A stretch of 5,758 nucleotides of DNA, from positions 1 to 5,758 of the forward strand of contig CALJNY010000272.1 in the NCBI GenBank assembly GCA_937981515.1, in the 5' to 3' direction. The stretch comes from an uncultured Collinsella sp. GTDB lineage: Bacteria; Actinomycetota; Coriobacteriia; Coriobacteriales; Coriobacteriaceae. This document shows positions 1-5,758 of the stretch, in pieces. The number at the start of each line of letters is the position of its first letter. Position 1 is the first letter of the stretch. The position numbers and the translations under genes were made by a program. The notes beneath the pieces are model-generated. The model ran no database searches. It was not told the origin of the DNA and saw only the letters and a program-made list of their open reading frames with translations.

Positions 1-337
1 ACACAGTCACGGCACCAAAGTCCAAGAACAGCAGCAGGGCCGAGAACACGAGCAACTTATCGGCGATGGGATCCAGGAACTTACCGAAGTCGGTGATCTC
101 GTTGCGCGAACGAGCCAGGTAGCCATCAACCTTATCGGTGCACGACAGGATGACGTACAGAATAAAGGCGGCGGCGGCGAGCGGGCCGTCGAAGGTGCTC
201 CAATCCGTACAGGCAACGCTCGTGTGAGACAGCGCCGACACAATCATGAACACCGGAATAAAGACGATACGCACGCACGTCACGATGTTGGCGGGCGTCC
301 AGACACTCGTCAGTTCCTTATTGCTCTCGTTAGCCAC
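1..337 (-). CDS. pgsA: CDP-diacylglycerol--glycerol-3-phosphate 3-phosphatidyltransferase, 3' end cut by window
   Basis: This gene encodes the start of PgsA, an integral membrane enzyme that joins CDP-diacylglycerol and sn-glycerol-3-phosphate to give phosphatidylglycerophosphate, the committed step to phosphatidylglycerol and cardiolipin. The first 112 codons are visible. After a short polar N-terminus comes the typical TPANIVTCVRIVFIPVF opening helix (about residues 14-33) and a second hydrophobic stretch at about 53-66. The full CDP-alcohol phosphatidyltransferase signature follows: D68, D71-G72, A75-R76, G85, D89 and D93, with the family spacing, so all the metal- and substrate-binding acidic residues are present. 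The start is read as GTG at 337-335 because AGGAG lies six bases upstream and no ATG fits. The gene begins nine bases after the rimO stop, which suggests translational coupling. Because the motif is shared across CDP-alcohol phosphotransferases, a related enzyme cannot be fully excluded, but the N-terminal sequence and context favour PgsA. Confidence 0.92.
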   Translation of the reverse strand, partial: MANESNKELTSVWTPANIVTCVRIVFIPVFMIVSALSHTSVACTDWSTFDGPLAAAAFILYVILSCTDKVDGYLARSRNEITDFGKFLDPIADKLLVFSALLLFLDFGAVTV

Positions 338-343
338 GACGCT

Positions 344-348
344 CTCCT
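344..348 (-). promoter_or_regulatory. Shine-Dalgarno of pgsA overlapping the rimO stop
   Basis: On the minus strand AGGAG sits six bases before the GTG start of pgsA, and its first two bases lie inside the TAG stop of rimO. It decides the GTG start and suggests that ribosomes finishing rimO feed pgsA translation. Confidence 0.7.
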
Positions 349-1696
349 ACTCCACAACATGACCGATAAGCTCGTAGCAGAAGCTATCGGTAAACTCGAC
401 CGTCAGAATATCGCCCACAGATGCCTCGCTGGCATCCAGATGCACCGCGCCATCGGAATCGGGCGCCTGGAACCAGGCATGTCCGATGAGCTCGGCACCG
501 TCTTCGGTCTCCTCGATACCGTCGACGATCACCTGGGCGCGCTCGCCCACGTGCGCGGCAGTCGCGGCAAAGCCGAGCGACTCGGCCAGGTCCATAGCCT
601 CCTGGGCGCGCTCGAGCTTGACCTCCTCATCGACCTGCCCCTCCATCTTGGCGGCCAGGCTGCCCTCCTCACGCGAGTAGGCAAAGACGCTCGTGTAGTC
701 AAAGCCGACGGTGTCCATAAAGTCGATAAGATCGCGGAACTCGTCGTCGGTCTCGGTCGGGAAGCCGACCATGGCCGTGGAGCGGATCACGATACCGGGG
801 ATGCGCTCGCGCAGGTCGCGGAACAGGTCCTCGAGCTCCTGGCGCGAACCGGAGCGGCGCATGGCCTTGAGGATGCGCGCGTCGCAGTGCTGCACGGGGA
901 TATCGATATAGGGCAGCACCTCGGGCGTATCGCGAATGGTCTCGATGAGCTCGTCGGTCATGCCCTCGGGCTGCAGGTAGAGCACGCGGACCCAGACGTT
1001 ATGAGGACGCACCGCCTCAGCAACGGCCTGCAACAGCTGCGCCAGATTGCGCGGCGCGCCCTCGGCGAGGTCCTCGTCGGCAAAGTCGGTACCCCAGATG
1101 CCCGTGTCCTGACCGATCAGAACGATCTCGCGCACGCCGCCGGCGACCAGGTCGCGTACCTCGGAGATAATGCTCTCGGCATTGCGCGAGTGATAACGAC
1201 CGCGGATATACGGGATCATGCAGAAGCTACAGAAGCGGTTGCAGCCATCGGAAATCTTGACGTAGGCGACAGCGCCCTCGACGGTGCGCTTGACCTGCGG
1301 AATATAGGCGGCAATCTCGCGCTCCACGCCAAGCACGTCATCGATGACCGCCACGATGCCGTCTTCCTCGTCGGCCTTCACAAAGGCCGCGACCTCGGGC
1401 AGCTCGTCGGGTAGGTCGTCGCCGTAGCGTGACGGCACGCAGCCGCACATGACGATCGGGCAGGAACGAACGCCGTCCTGCACCTCATTGGCAAGCTCGA
1501 GCGTGGTCTCGATGCTCTCGGACGTTGCAGAGGCAAGGAACGAGCACGTATTGACGATAGCGATATCGGCATCCTGCGGATCGAATGCCTCCTCGTAGCC
1601 TGCGGCGGTCAGCAGCGAACGCATACGGTCGGTATCGACCTCGTTCTTGGCGCACCCGAGGGTGATATAGAGTACGGAGCCCAACGGAGTATCCAT
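347..1696 (-). CDS. rimO: Ribosomal protein S12 methylthiotransferase RimO
   Basis: RimO is a cytoplasmic radical SAM enzyme that adds a methylthio group to the conserved aspartate of ribosomal protein S12. The 449 residues match the usual family length. The N-terminal methylthiotransferase domain carries the three cysteines that hold the auxiliary iron-sulfur cluster: C15 (in TLGCAKNEVD), C51 (in VNTCSF) and C86 (in CGCVPSRY). The radical SAM motif CNRFCSFC supplies C152, C156 and C159. A C-terminal TRAM domain runs from about residue 382 to 448. RimO is preferred over the tRNA enzymes MiaB and MtaB because of the QDTGIWG, YIDIPVQH and RRSGSRQELEDL segments and the neighbouring pgsA, a common pairing in actinobacteria. 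The ATG at 1696 follows an AAAGGA whose spacing of 12 bases is long, but no better start is in reach. The gene sits 26 bases after yajQ and nine bases before pgsA, consistent with one operon. No key residue is missing. Confidence 0.95.
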   Translation of the reverse strand: MDTPLGSVLYITLGCAKNEVDTDRMRSLLTAAGYEEAFDPQDADIAIVNTCSFLASATSESIETTLELANEVQDGVRSCPIVMCGCVPSRYGDDLPDELPEVAAFVKADEEDGIVAVIDDVLGVEREIAAYIPQVKRTVEGAVAYVKISDGCNRFCSFCMIPYIRGRYHSRNAESIISEVRDLVAGGVREIVLIGQDTGIWGTDFADEDLAEGAPRNLAQLLQAVAEAVRPHNVWVRVLYLQPEGMTDELIETIRDTPEVLPYIDIPVQHCDARILKAMRRSGSRQELEDLFRDLRERIPGIVIRSTAMVGFPTETDDEFRDLIDFMDTVGFDYTSVFAYSREEGSLAAKMEGQVDEEVKLERAQEAMDLAESLGFAATAAHVGERAQVIVDGIEETEDGAELIGHAWFQAPDSDGAVHLDASEASVGDILTVEFTDSFCYELIGHVVE

Positions 1697-1708
1697 GTTG
1701 GAGAGCGG

Positions 1709-1714
1709 TCCTTT
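1709..1714 (-). promoter_or_regulatory. Shine-Dalgarno of rimO, distant and within a palindrome
   Basis: AAAGGA on the minus strand is the only good ribosome binding site before the rimO ATG. It stands 12 bases from the start, longer than usual, and partly overlaps the perfect palindrome CTTTCGAAAG at 1711-1720, so weak local pairing could limit access. Confidence 0.55.
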
Positions 1715-1722
1715 CGAAAGAA

Positions 1723-2220
1723 TTAGCGGTAGTTGGTAAACTGCAGCGGCTGACCGTAGTCCTGGTCGCGCAGGAACTGGATCACGGTCTGCAGCGCATC
1801 CTTGGAAGCAGAGGAAACACGCAGTTTGTCGGCCTCGATCGTCACCTTGACCTTGAGCTTCTGATCCTTGATGTCCTTATTGATCTTCTTGGCAGTCGTC
1901 TGGTCGATACCCTCGACGATGTGACCGAGCACGCGCACGGTACCGCCCGATGCAGCCTGAGGCGCATCCCAGGACACGGCCTTAAGATCGATGCCGCGCT
2001 TGATGAGCTTGGAGCTCAGGACGTCGACAATCTGCTTGGAGACAAAGTCGGCCGGGGCGTTGATCGTAAAGAGCTTGTCGCCCTTCGAAAGCTCGATGGT
2101 GGCGCCGGAGTCCTTCAGGTCATAGCGCTGGGAAATCTCGCGCGAGGTCTGCTGGAAGGCATTGTCGACCTCCTGCATATTGACCTCGGACACGACATCG
2201 AAGCTGGAATCTTTAGCCAT
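1723..2220 (-). CDS. yajQ: YajQ family nucleotide-binding protein
   Basis: This is a full-length member of the YajQ (DUF520) family: 165 residues against about 160-165 normally. Hallmarks are the N-terminal SFDVVSEVNMQEVDNAFQQ, the REISQRYDLKDS strand-helix, KLIKRGIDLKAV at about residues 71-82, the GIDQTTAKKINKDIKD helix, and the C-terminal DYGQPLQFTNYR. The family fold is two similar alpha/beta domains of ferredoxin type. Members have been reported to bind nucleotides or RNA, and some proteobacterial ones bind cyclic di-GMP and act with transcription factors; whether this one does cannot be told from the sequence. It is expected in the cytoplasm; no signal peptide or membrane helix is seen. 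AAAGGA lies six bases before the ATG and supports the start. It lies 26 bases after the rodZ-like gene and 26 before rimO, so it is probably co-transcribed with both. Family assignment is secure; cellular role is open. Confidence 0.95.
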   Translation of the reverse strand: MAKDSSFDVVSEVNMQEVDNAFQQTSREISQRYDLKDSGATIELSKGDKLFTINAPADFVSKQIVDVLSSKLIKRGIDLKAVSWDAPQAASGGTVRVLGHIVEGIDQTTAKKINKDIKDQKLKVKVTIEADKLRVSSASKDALQTVIQFLRDQDYGQPLQFTNYR

Positions 2221-2226
2221 GGTTAA

Positions 2227-2232
2227 TCCTTT
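2227..2232 (-). promoter_or_regulatory. Shine-Dalgarno of yajQ
   Basis: AAAGGA on the minus strand, six bases before the ATG, fixes the yajQ start. It lies in the 26-base gap after the rodZ-like gene. That gap holds only a four-pair inverted repeat (CGCT/AGCG at 2233-2244), too short to call a terminator. Confidence 0.65.
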
Positions 2233-2246
2233 CGCTTACGAGCGGA

Positions 2247-3743
2247 CTAGTAGCTGTCGTACGAATAATCGGTAGGATCGGTCGTCGTTTGACCGTCGGT
2301 GACGGGATCGGTGCCGTCCGTGGACTGGGCGTCGGTTCCATCTGCGCTGTTGGCATCATCGGTACCGTCAGTGCTCTCGCCGTCCTTGGACTCGGTCGTC
2401 TCCTTCTTGGGAACGGTAATCGTCACGCGTGCCACGCCCGACGTCTTAGTGTCGTAGCGGACCTTTTCGCCGTTCTTGGTAACGGTGACATCGGAAGGCT
2501 TGGACGTGGTGATCTCGATCGAGGACTCGGGCGTGTATTCCTGCTCAAAGGGACCGGTCGCCTGGGCGCCATAGACAGACTTGCCATCAACCTTGACTTC
2601 AATCCAAGCAGTCTTGCCCTTGGCAACGGAGATCTTGACCTTTGTGACCTCGTTCTCCTCCTTCTTGGCCGTCGTCTTGGCGGCGTCCGAATCGGTCGAC
2701 TCGTCCGCCGACTCATCGGTATCTTCATCGACGGATTCGGTCTTCTTGGAAGACTTCTTAGTCGTTGTCTTGGTGGCAACGGGCGTCTCGGGCGTCGACT
2801 CGGGCGCCGAGGAGCCGCAGCCACGCACGAGCACCACGATGAGCACGATCAGCAGCAGCGCCACGGCACCGATACCAGCATAAACGATACGTTGATCGAG
2901 ACCGTTGTTCTGGGGAGCACGCCCACCGCCGCGTCCACGATTTGAACCACCGCGACCAGTGCCTTGGGGCATACGACCGCGGTTATTGTCGGAACGTCCG
3001 CGATAGCTACCCTGGCGCTGCATATTGCGCTGGCCTGAGCGGGGGGCAAGCTCGCCGCGACCCTGGTAGTTGCGCTGGCCCGAACGAGGCGCTGAGGAGC
3101 GCTGGCTAAAGGTTTGCGACTGAGATCGAAGGCGAGGCGTCACCTGCGTAGTGTCGGCGTCTGCATAGCCGCCGCGCGGGCGACCGGAAGAAACGCCACG
3201 GTACCCGCGATCGGAATAACCACCATCGCCGTAGCCGGCACGAGGGTCTCGTGCGACACCGCGGGCAGCGGGGAGTGCGCGCTCCTCGGGCGCCGGCGTG
3301 CTGCGAAAACGATCGCGCTGGGAACGAATCTCCTCGCTCGAGCCCGTTTCGGTAACATAGCCAGCCTGCTGAGGGCGCTGGCCATAACGCGTCGAACGCC
3401 CGCCCTGAACCATCAGGAAGCGGCCGTTGTCGACCGAGGAACGCGAATTGACGTAGCCGGCAGCGTCCTGAAAACGACCGCCCCGCTGCGACGTCTCGCG
3501 CTCATATGCCATCAGGTCGTCAAAATAAGCGTTGACGACCTCCCGCGGATTGAGGCCCAAAAAGCGCGCATAGCTCGAAATCATGCCCTGCGCATAGCCG
3601 CGCGGAGGCATCGATGCAAAATTGCCATTCTCGAAAAACTCGATGATCTGCGGCCTGATTTTGATGGTGTTGGCGACCTGCTGAATGGAAAGGCCCATTC
3701 GGCGACGCTGCTCGAGCAGCATGTCACCAAAGCGTGCAGCCAT
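2247..3743 (-). CDS. rodZ: RodZ-like helix-turn-helix membrane protein
   Basis: This 498-residue protein has RodZ architecture: a cytoplasmic helix-turn-helix, a single membrane helix and an extracytoplasmic domain. Residues 1-75 form the HTH_25-type domain, with GLSIQQVANTIKIRPQIIEFFENG followed by the helix GYAQGMISSYARFLGL, the region that in studied RodZ proteins contacts MreB. Residues 86-284 are a low-complexity linker rich in Arg, Gly, Gln and Ser with many RG/RGG motifs. The membrane helix is about 286-306, followed by R307. Residues 313-365 form a Ser/Thr/Lys/Asp-rich stalk, about 368-442 a DUF4115-like beta domain (TAWIEVKVDGKSVYGAQATG), and the tail is acidic with DGTD repeats. In rods RodZ links MreB to wall synthesis; whether this organism has MreB is unknown, so the symbol is given by architecture. 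GGAGG six bases upstream supports the ATG, which overlaps the ancestral ftsK stop. The protein is longer than E. coli RodZ, mainly because of the linkers. Confidence 0.87.
   Translation of the reverse strand: MAARFGDMLLEQRRRMGLSIQQVANTIKIRPQIIEFFENGNFASMPPRGYAQGMISSYARFLGLNPREVVNAYFDDLMAYERETSQRGGRFQDAAGYVNSRSSVDNGRFLMVQGGRSTRYGQRPQQAGYVTETGSSEEIRSQRDRFRSTPAPEERALPAARGVARDPRAGYGDGGYSDRGYRGVSSGRPRGGYADADTTQVTPRLRSQSQTFSQRSSAPRSGQRNYQGRGELAPRSGQRNMQRQGSYRGRSDNNRGRMPQGTGRGGSNRGRGGGRAPQNNGLDQRIVYAGIGAVALLLIVLIVVLVRGCGSSAPESTPETPVATKTTTKKSSKKTESVDEDTDESADESTDSDAAKTTAKKEENEVTKVKISVAKGKTAWIEVKVDGKSVYGAQATGPFEQEYTPESSIEITTSKPSDVTVTKNGEKVRYDTKTSGVARVTITVPKKETTESKDGESTDGTDDANSADGTDAQSTDGTDPVTDGQTTTDPTDYSYDSY
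2307..2375 (-). repeat. Short DGTD repeats in the RodZ C-terminal tail
   Basis: Three near-copies of Ser-(Thr/Ala)-Asp-Gly-Thr-Asp occur at residues 457-462, 466-471 and 474-479 of the RodZ-like protein, followed by looser DG and TD units to the end. The tail is extracytoplasmic by predicted topology, acidic and probably disordered. Copy number is likely to vary between strains. Confidence 0.65.
3018..3092 (-). repeat. Tandem APRSGQRN repeat in the RodZ linker
   Basis: The octapeptide APRSGQRN occurs twice, at residues 218-225 and 233-240, each followed by (Tyr/Met)-Gln and a Gly/Arg spacer. The period is 15 residues (45 bases). The codons of the two copies differ at several positions, so the duplication is not recent. 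It lies in the Arg/Gly-rich cytoplasmic linker. Confidence 0.7.
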
Positions 3744-3883
3744 CAGAATCCTCCAAACTCACGATCTTCACGTGCCATCTCGGCGTCAACGGATTCTAGC
3801 GCGGCAAGGCCTTCTTCATCCAGTAGGACCTCGCGCGGCTTGGAACCGTCGGGCGGTCCGACGACACCCTTTTCTTCCAGCAT
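3743..3883 (-). pseudogene. ftsK: Displaced C-terminal piece of the FtsK gamma domain, out of frame
   Basis: Read in the frame one base off the upstream ftsK frame, this stretch gives 46 residues starting MLEEKGVVGPPDGSKPREVL and ending in REFGGF before a TGA. This is the expected second half of the FtsK gamma winged helix: end of the recognition helix, the turn GVVGP, then the wing DGSKPREVL, followed by a short acidic tail. It runs directly on from the upstream reading frame apart from the shift at about 3884-3887. It is therefore the lost end of ftsK rather than an independent gene. It begins with an in-frame ATG but no ribosome binding site is seen before it, so separate translation is unlikely. 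Its TGA overlaps the rodZ start. Confidence 0.85.
3750..3754 (-). promoter_or_regulatory. Shine-Dalgarno of rodZ inside the old end of ftsK
   Basis: GGAGG on the minus strand lies six bases before the rodZ ATG (3743-3741). It is within the last Gly-Gly-Phe codons of the original ftsK frame, whose TGA (3745-3743) shares its A with the ATG. This TGATG arrangement is typical of translational coupling. Confidence 0.75.
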
Positions 3884-5758
3884 GTCCGGCGCGCGCATAG
3901 CCAACCTTCAGGCGGCGTTGCAGGCCAGATGTGGAGCCCAGCTGCGATTCCACCACAATATGGGCGGCTTCCCAGATAAGCGGATCGTCGTCCTGAGGCT
4001 CGGCAACGCCGGTGCGCACGATGCCGCCGCCACCTGCCATGGACATGGAGGCAGGTGCCACAGCCGACAGGATCTCCTCGTGGTAGTCGAGCTCGCTTTG
4101 CGACTTGACGAACTCGACAATCTCGCTGATCTCGTCATCCGAAACAAAGCAGCCCTGGATACGGCGAGGCTTGCCCCAGTCGACCTTTGAGAACAGCATG
4201 TCACCCAAACCAGTGAGCTTTTCGGCGCCCATCTGGTCGATGATGACGCGGGAGTCGATGCCCGTTGCGACGTTGAAGGCGATACGGTTGGTAATGTTTG
4301 CCTTGATGAGACCCGTCACCACATTAGAGCTCGGACGCTGAGTCGCCACGATAAGGTGGATACCGGCGGCACGGCCCAGCTGGGCGATACGCACAATCGA
4401 GGCCTCGACGTCCTTGCCGGCAACCATCATCAGGTCCGAAAGCTCGTCGATGATGATGACCAGGTAGGGCATCTTTTGCGGCGGGTTATCGTAATGCTCA
4501 AACTCGCCGGCGGCCTGCTTTTCGTTATAGGTCGAGATCTTGCGCACGTTAAGGCGCTCGAAGACCTTCAGGCGGCGCTCCATCTCGGACACCGCCCACT
4601 GCAAGGCACTCGCGGCCTGCTTGGGCTCGGTCACTACGGGCACGTAAAGATGAGGCAGGCCGTTATAGCCCGCGAGCTCGACGCGCTTGGGGTCGACCAT
4701 GATCAGGCGAACGTCCTCGGGGAGCGCGCGCATGAGCAGGGTCGTGATGATGGAGTTGATCATGACCGACTTACCGGAACCGGTGGTACCGGCGATCAGC
4801 AGGTGGGGCATCTTGGCAAGATCGGCGACAACTGGCGTGCCCTCTGCGTCGCGGCCGATGGCAAGCTCAAGCGGACCGCCCTTAACATAGGGCAGCACGT
4901 CGCCCAAGTTGACGTTCTGACGCTTGCGATTGGGGATCTCGATACCCACGAGCGAGGTGCCGGGAATCGGGGCAAAGATACGCACGGACTGAGCAGCAAG
5001 CGACAGCGCAATGTCATCCTCAAGGCTCGAAATCTTGCTCACGCGCTCGCCCTCGCCGGGCTGCAGCTTAAATGTCGTCACCGTGGGACCGGCAATCCAG
5101 CCGACGACGCGAGCGCTACGGCCAAACTCAAGCAGCGTGGACTGCAACGACTCGGCGGTCTGTTCCAGCTCCTTGTCCGAAGACGCGGCAGAAGCGGACT
5201 GAGGGTTTGCATGCAGGATTTCGAGCGGCGGAAGCTTAAGGCCGTCCTCTTCTTCGCCCTTGTCATCCGTGGGGGCATTGCCCGCTCCCCCATCGCTCGA
5301 AGTAGACGCCTCGACAGCGCCCGCGACAGCCGTATCGGCAACCTTGGGATGCTTGAGGAAATCAGGAATTTGAGGGGCGGCCGAGACGGGATTAACGGCA
5401 AACGGCGGCTCGAACTCGTCGACCTTGTCCGGATCGTCCTCCATCGAAAGCTGGCCGGTCACCTGGCCGCGCCTGGCATGGCGGCGCGGCAGCAAGGTCG
5501 TCTTGGCGGTCTCGATCGGAGCCTCGTCGTCCTCGTCATCGCCCTCGGTAAGCTCAATCTCGCTCTCGGACCAGGACGGATCGGGCTCGCTCGTATTGAG
5601 CTTGGGAGCCGTCTTGCCCTTCTTGGCATGACGGCGCGGCAGCAGCGTAGTCTTGGCGCGCTCGGCCTCCACGGCATCGGACACATCGACAAACGGATCC
5701 TCGTCCTCGTCGTCATCGTCCAAAACCGAGTAGGCATCGTTGCCCATGACCGTGGTCA
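3816..5758 (-). CDS. ftsK: DNA translocase FtsK, 5' end outside window, frameshifted at the 3' end
   Basis: FtsK is a hexameric, septum-anchored motor that pumps chromosome ends apart during division. Counting from the Met at 5747, residues 1-165 form an acidic, disordered linker. About 168-300 match the alpha domain (PPLEILHANPQ, GPTVTTFKLQPGEG, VGIEIPNRKR). The RecA-like beta domain has Walker A GTTGSGKS (320-327), VDPKRVEL (351-358), Walker B LVIIIDEL with D434-E435, and ATQRPS (468-473). The gamma domain starts at about 587 (DDPLIWEAAHIVVESQLGSTSGLQRRLKVGYARAG) but leaves the family sequence after residue 621 and ends after 22 unrelated Arg-rich residues. The Met at 5747 is probably internal: the frame is open to the window edge, no ribosome binding site precedes it, and the N-terminal membrane helices expected of FtsK are absent, so they should lie beyond 5758. 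Motor residues are intact; the loss concerns the DNA-orientation and XerD-activating gamma domain. SpoIIIE is the related alternative, but it is a sporulation protein. Confidence 0.93.
   Translation of the reverse strand, partial: TTVMGNDAYSVLDDDDEDEDPFVDVSDAVEAERAKTTLLPRRHAKKGKTAPKLNTSEPDPSWSESEIELTEGDDEDDEAPIETAKTTLLPRRHARRGQVTGQLSMEDDPDKVDEFEPPFAVNPVSAAPQIPDFLKHPKVADTAVAGAVEASTSSDGGAGNAPTDDKGEEEDGLKLPPLEILHANPQSASAASSDKELEQTAESLQSTLLEFGRSARVVGWIAGPTVTTFKLQPGEGERVSKISSLEDDIALSLAAQSVRIFAPIPGTSLVGIEIPNRKRQNVNLGDVLPYVKGGPLELAIGRDAEGTPVVADLAKMPHLLIAGTTGSGKSVMINSIITTLLMRALPEDVRLIMVDPKRVELAGYNGLPHLYVPVVTEPKQAASALQWAVSEMERRLKVFERLNVRKISTYNEKQAAGEFEHYDNPPQKMPYLVIIIDELSDLMMVAGKDVEASIVRIAQLGRAAGIHLIVATQRPSSNVVTGLIKANITNRIAFNVATGIDSRVIIDQMGAEKLTGLGDMLFSKVDWGKPRRIQGCFVSDDEISEIVEFVKSQSELDYHEEILSAVAPASMSMAGGGGIVRTGVAEPQDDDPLIWEAAHIVVESQLGSTSGLQRRLKVGYARAGHAGRKGCRRTARRFQAARGPTG
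5475..5507 (-). repeat. FtsK linker repeat, downstream copy
   Basis: These codons encode AKTTLLPRRHA (residues 81-91 from the Met at 5747), followed by Arg-Arg-Gly. It is identical in protein sequence to the copy at 5625-5657, 50 residues upstream, within an otherwise acidic linker. Several synonymous differences separate the copies at DNA level. Confidence 0.8.
5625..5657 (-). repeat. FtsK linker repeat, upstream copy
   Basis: These codons encode AKTTLLPRRHA (residues 31-41 from the Met at 5747), followed by Lys-Lys-Gly. The match to the copy at 5475-5507 extends into the basic residues after it. The motif is basic, whereas the sequence before, between and after the copies is rich in Asp and Glu. 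Further copies beyond the window edge are possible. Confidence 0.8.

Noticed and set aside
224..1414. Long open frame of 396 codons on the plus strand opposite rimO
   Set aside because: It lies antisense to a full-length RimO with all catalytic cysteines, has no recognisable domain, and is the sort of shadow frame that GC-rich codon use produces.
2233..2244. Inverted repeat CGCT/AGCG between rodZ and yajQ as a terminator
   Set aside because: The stem is only four pairs and has no T-run on the transcribed strand; it is followed by the yajQ ribosome binding site.
2814..2825. Lipobox-like VRGC just after the RodZ membrane helix
   Set aside because: The Arg at the second position before Cys does not fit the lipobox, and the helix sits about 285 residues into the protein after a cytoplasmic domain, so it is a membrane anchor rather than a lipoprotein signal.
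3816..3890. Programmed ribosomal frameshift to make full FtsK
   Set aside because: There is no slippery heptamer or obvious stimulatory structure at GCC GGA CAT, and shifting frame would still leave four residues missing from the recognition helix.
3114..4190. Open frame of 358 codons on the plus strand spanning rodZ and the end of ftsK
   Set aside because: It is antisense to two recognised proteins, is rich in Ala, Arg and Ser with no family features, and has no supporting ribosome binding site or context that I can see.
1..5758. A new defence, mobile or CRISPR-type system
   Set aside because: All sequence is accounted for by five housekeeping genes with short gaps; no transposase, integrase, toxin-antitoxin pair or spaced repeat array is visible.

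Overview
The window looks like an ordinary chromosomal housekeeping segment from a fairly GC-rich actinobacterium. The gene content and protein style best fit a coriobacterium (Collinsella-like); that assignment is inference from gene order and sequence character, not a database match. All genes lie on the minus strand, so transcription runs from high to low coordinates: ftsK (5' end outside the window), a rodZ-like gene, yajQ, rimO and pgsA (3' end outside the window).

Layout in transcription order: 5758-3816 is the FtsK/SpoIIIE DNA translocase, from an acidic linker through the motor to a broken C-terminal gamma domain. 3883-3743 is the displaced remainder of the gamma domain, in another frame. 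3743-2247 is a RodZ-type membrane protein with a cytoplasmic helix-turn-helix, a long Arg/Gly-rich linker, one membrane helix and an extracytoplasmic DUF4115-like domain. 2220-1723 is a YajQ-family protein. 1696-347 is RimO, the methylthiotransferase of ribosomal protein S12. 337-1 is the start of PgsA (phosphatidylglycerophosphate synthase). Gaps between genes are at most 26 bases, each gene has a recognisable Shine-Dalgarno sequence, and I see no internal promoter or terminator, so the block is probably one operon. There is no gene-free stretch over 300 bases. I found no RNA gene, CRISPR array, insertion sequence or attachment site.

The genes link chromosome segregation at division (FtsK), cell shape or envelope assembly (RodZ), ribosome modification (RimO) and phospholipid synthesis (PgsA). 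YajQ is a small nucleotide- or RNA-binding-type protein of uncertain role.

The most notable observation is a frameshift near the end of ftsK. The sequence is explained exactly by an 11-base deletion between two GGAC direct repeats, which would remove part of the DNA-recognition helix of the gamma domain. The old frame still reads in good gamma-domain sequence to a TGA that overlaps the rodZ ATG (TGATG), so the lesion also breaks a probable translational coupling. Other points are the RGG-box-like cytoplasmic linker of RodZ and a duplicated basic motif in the acidic FtsK linker. I did not find a new defence or mobile system here.
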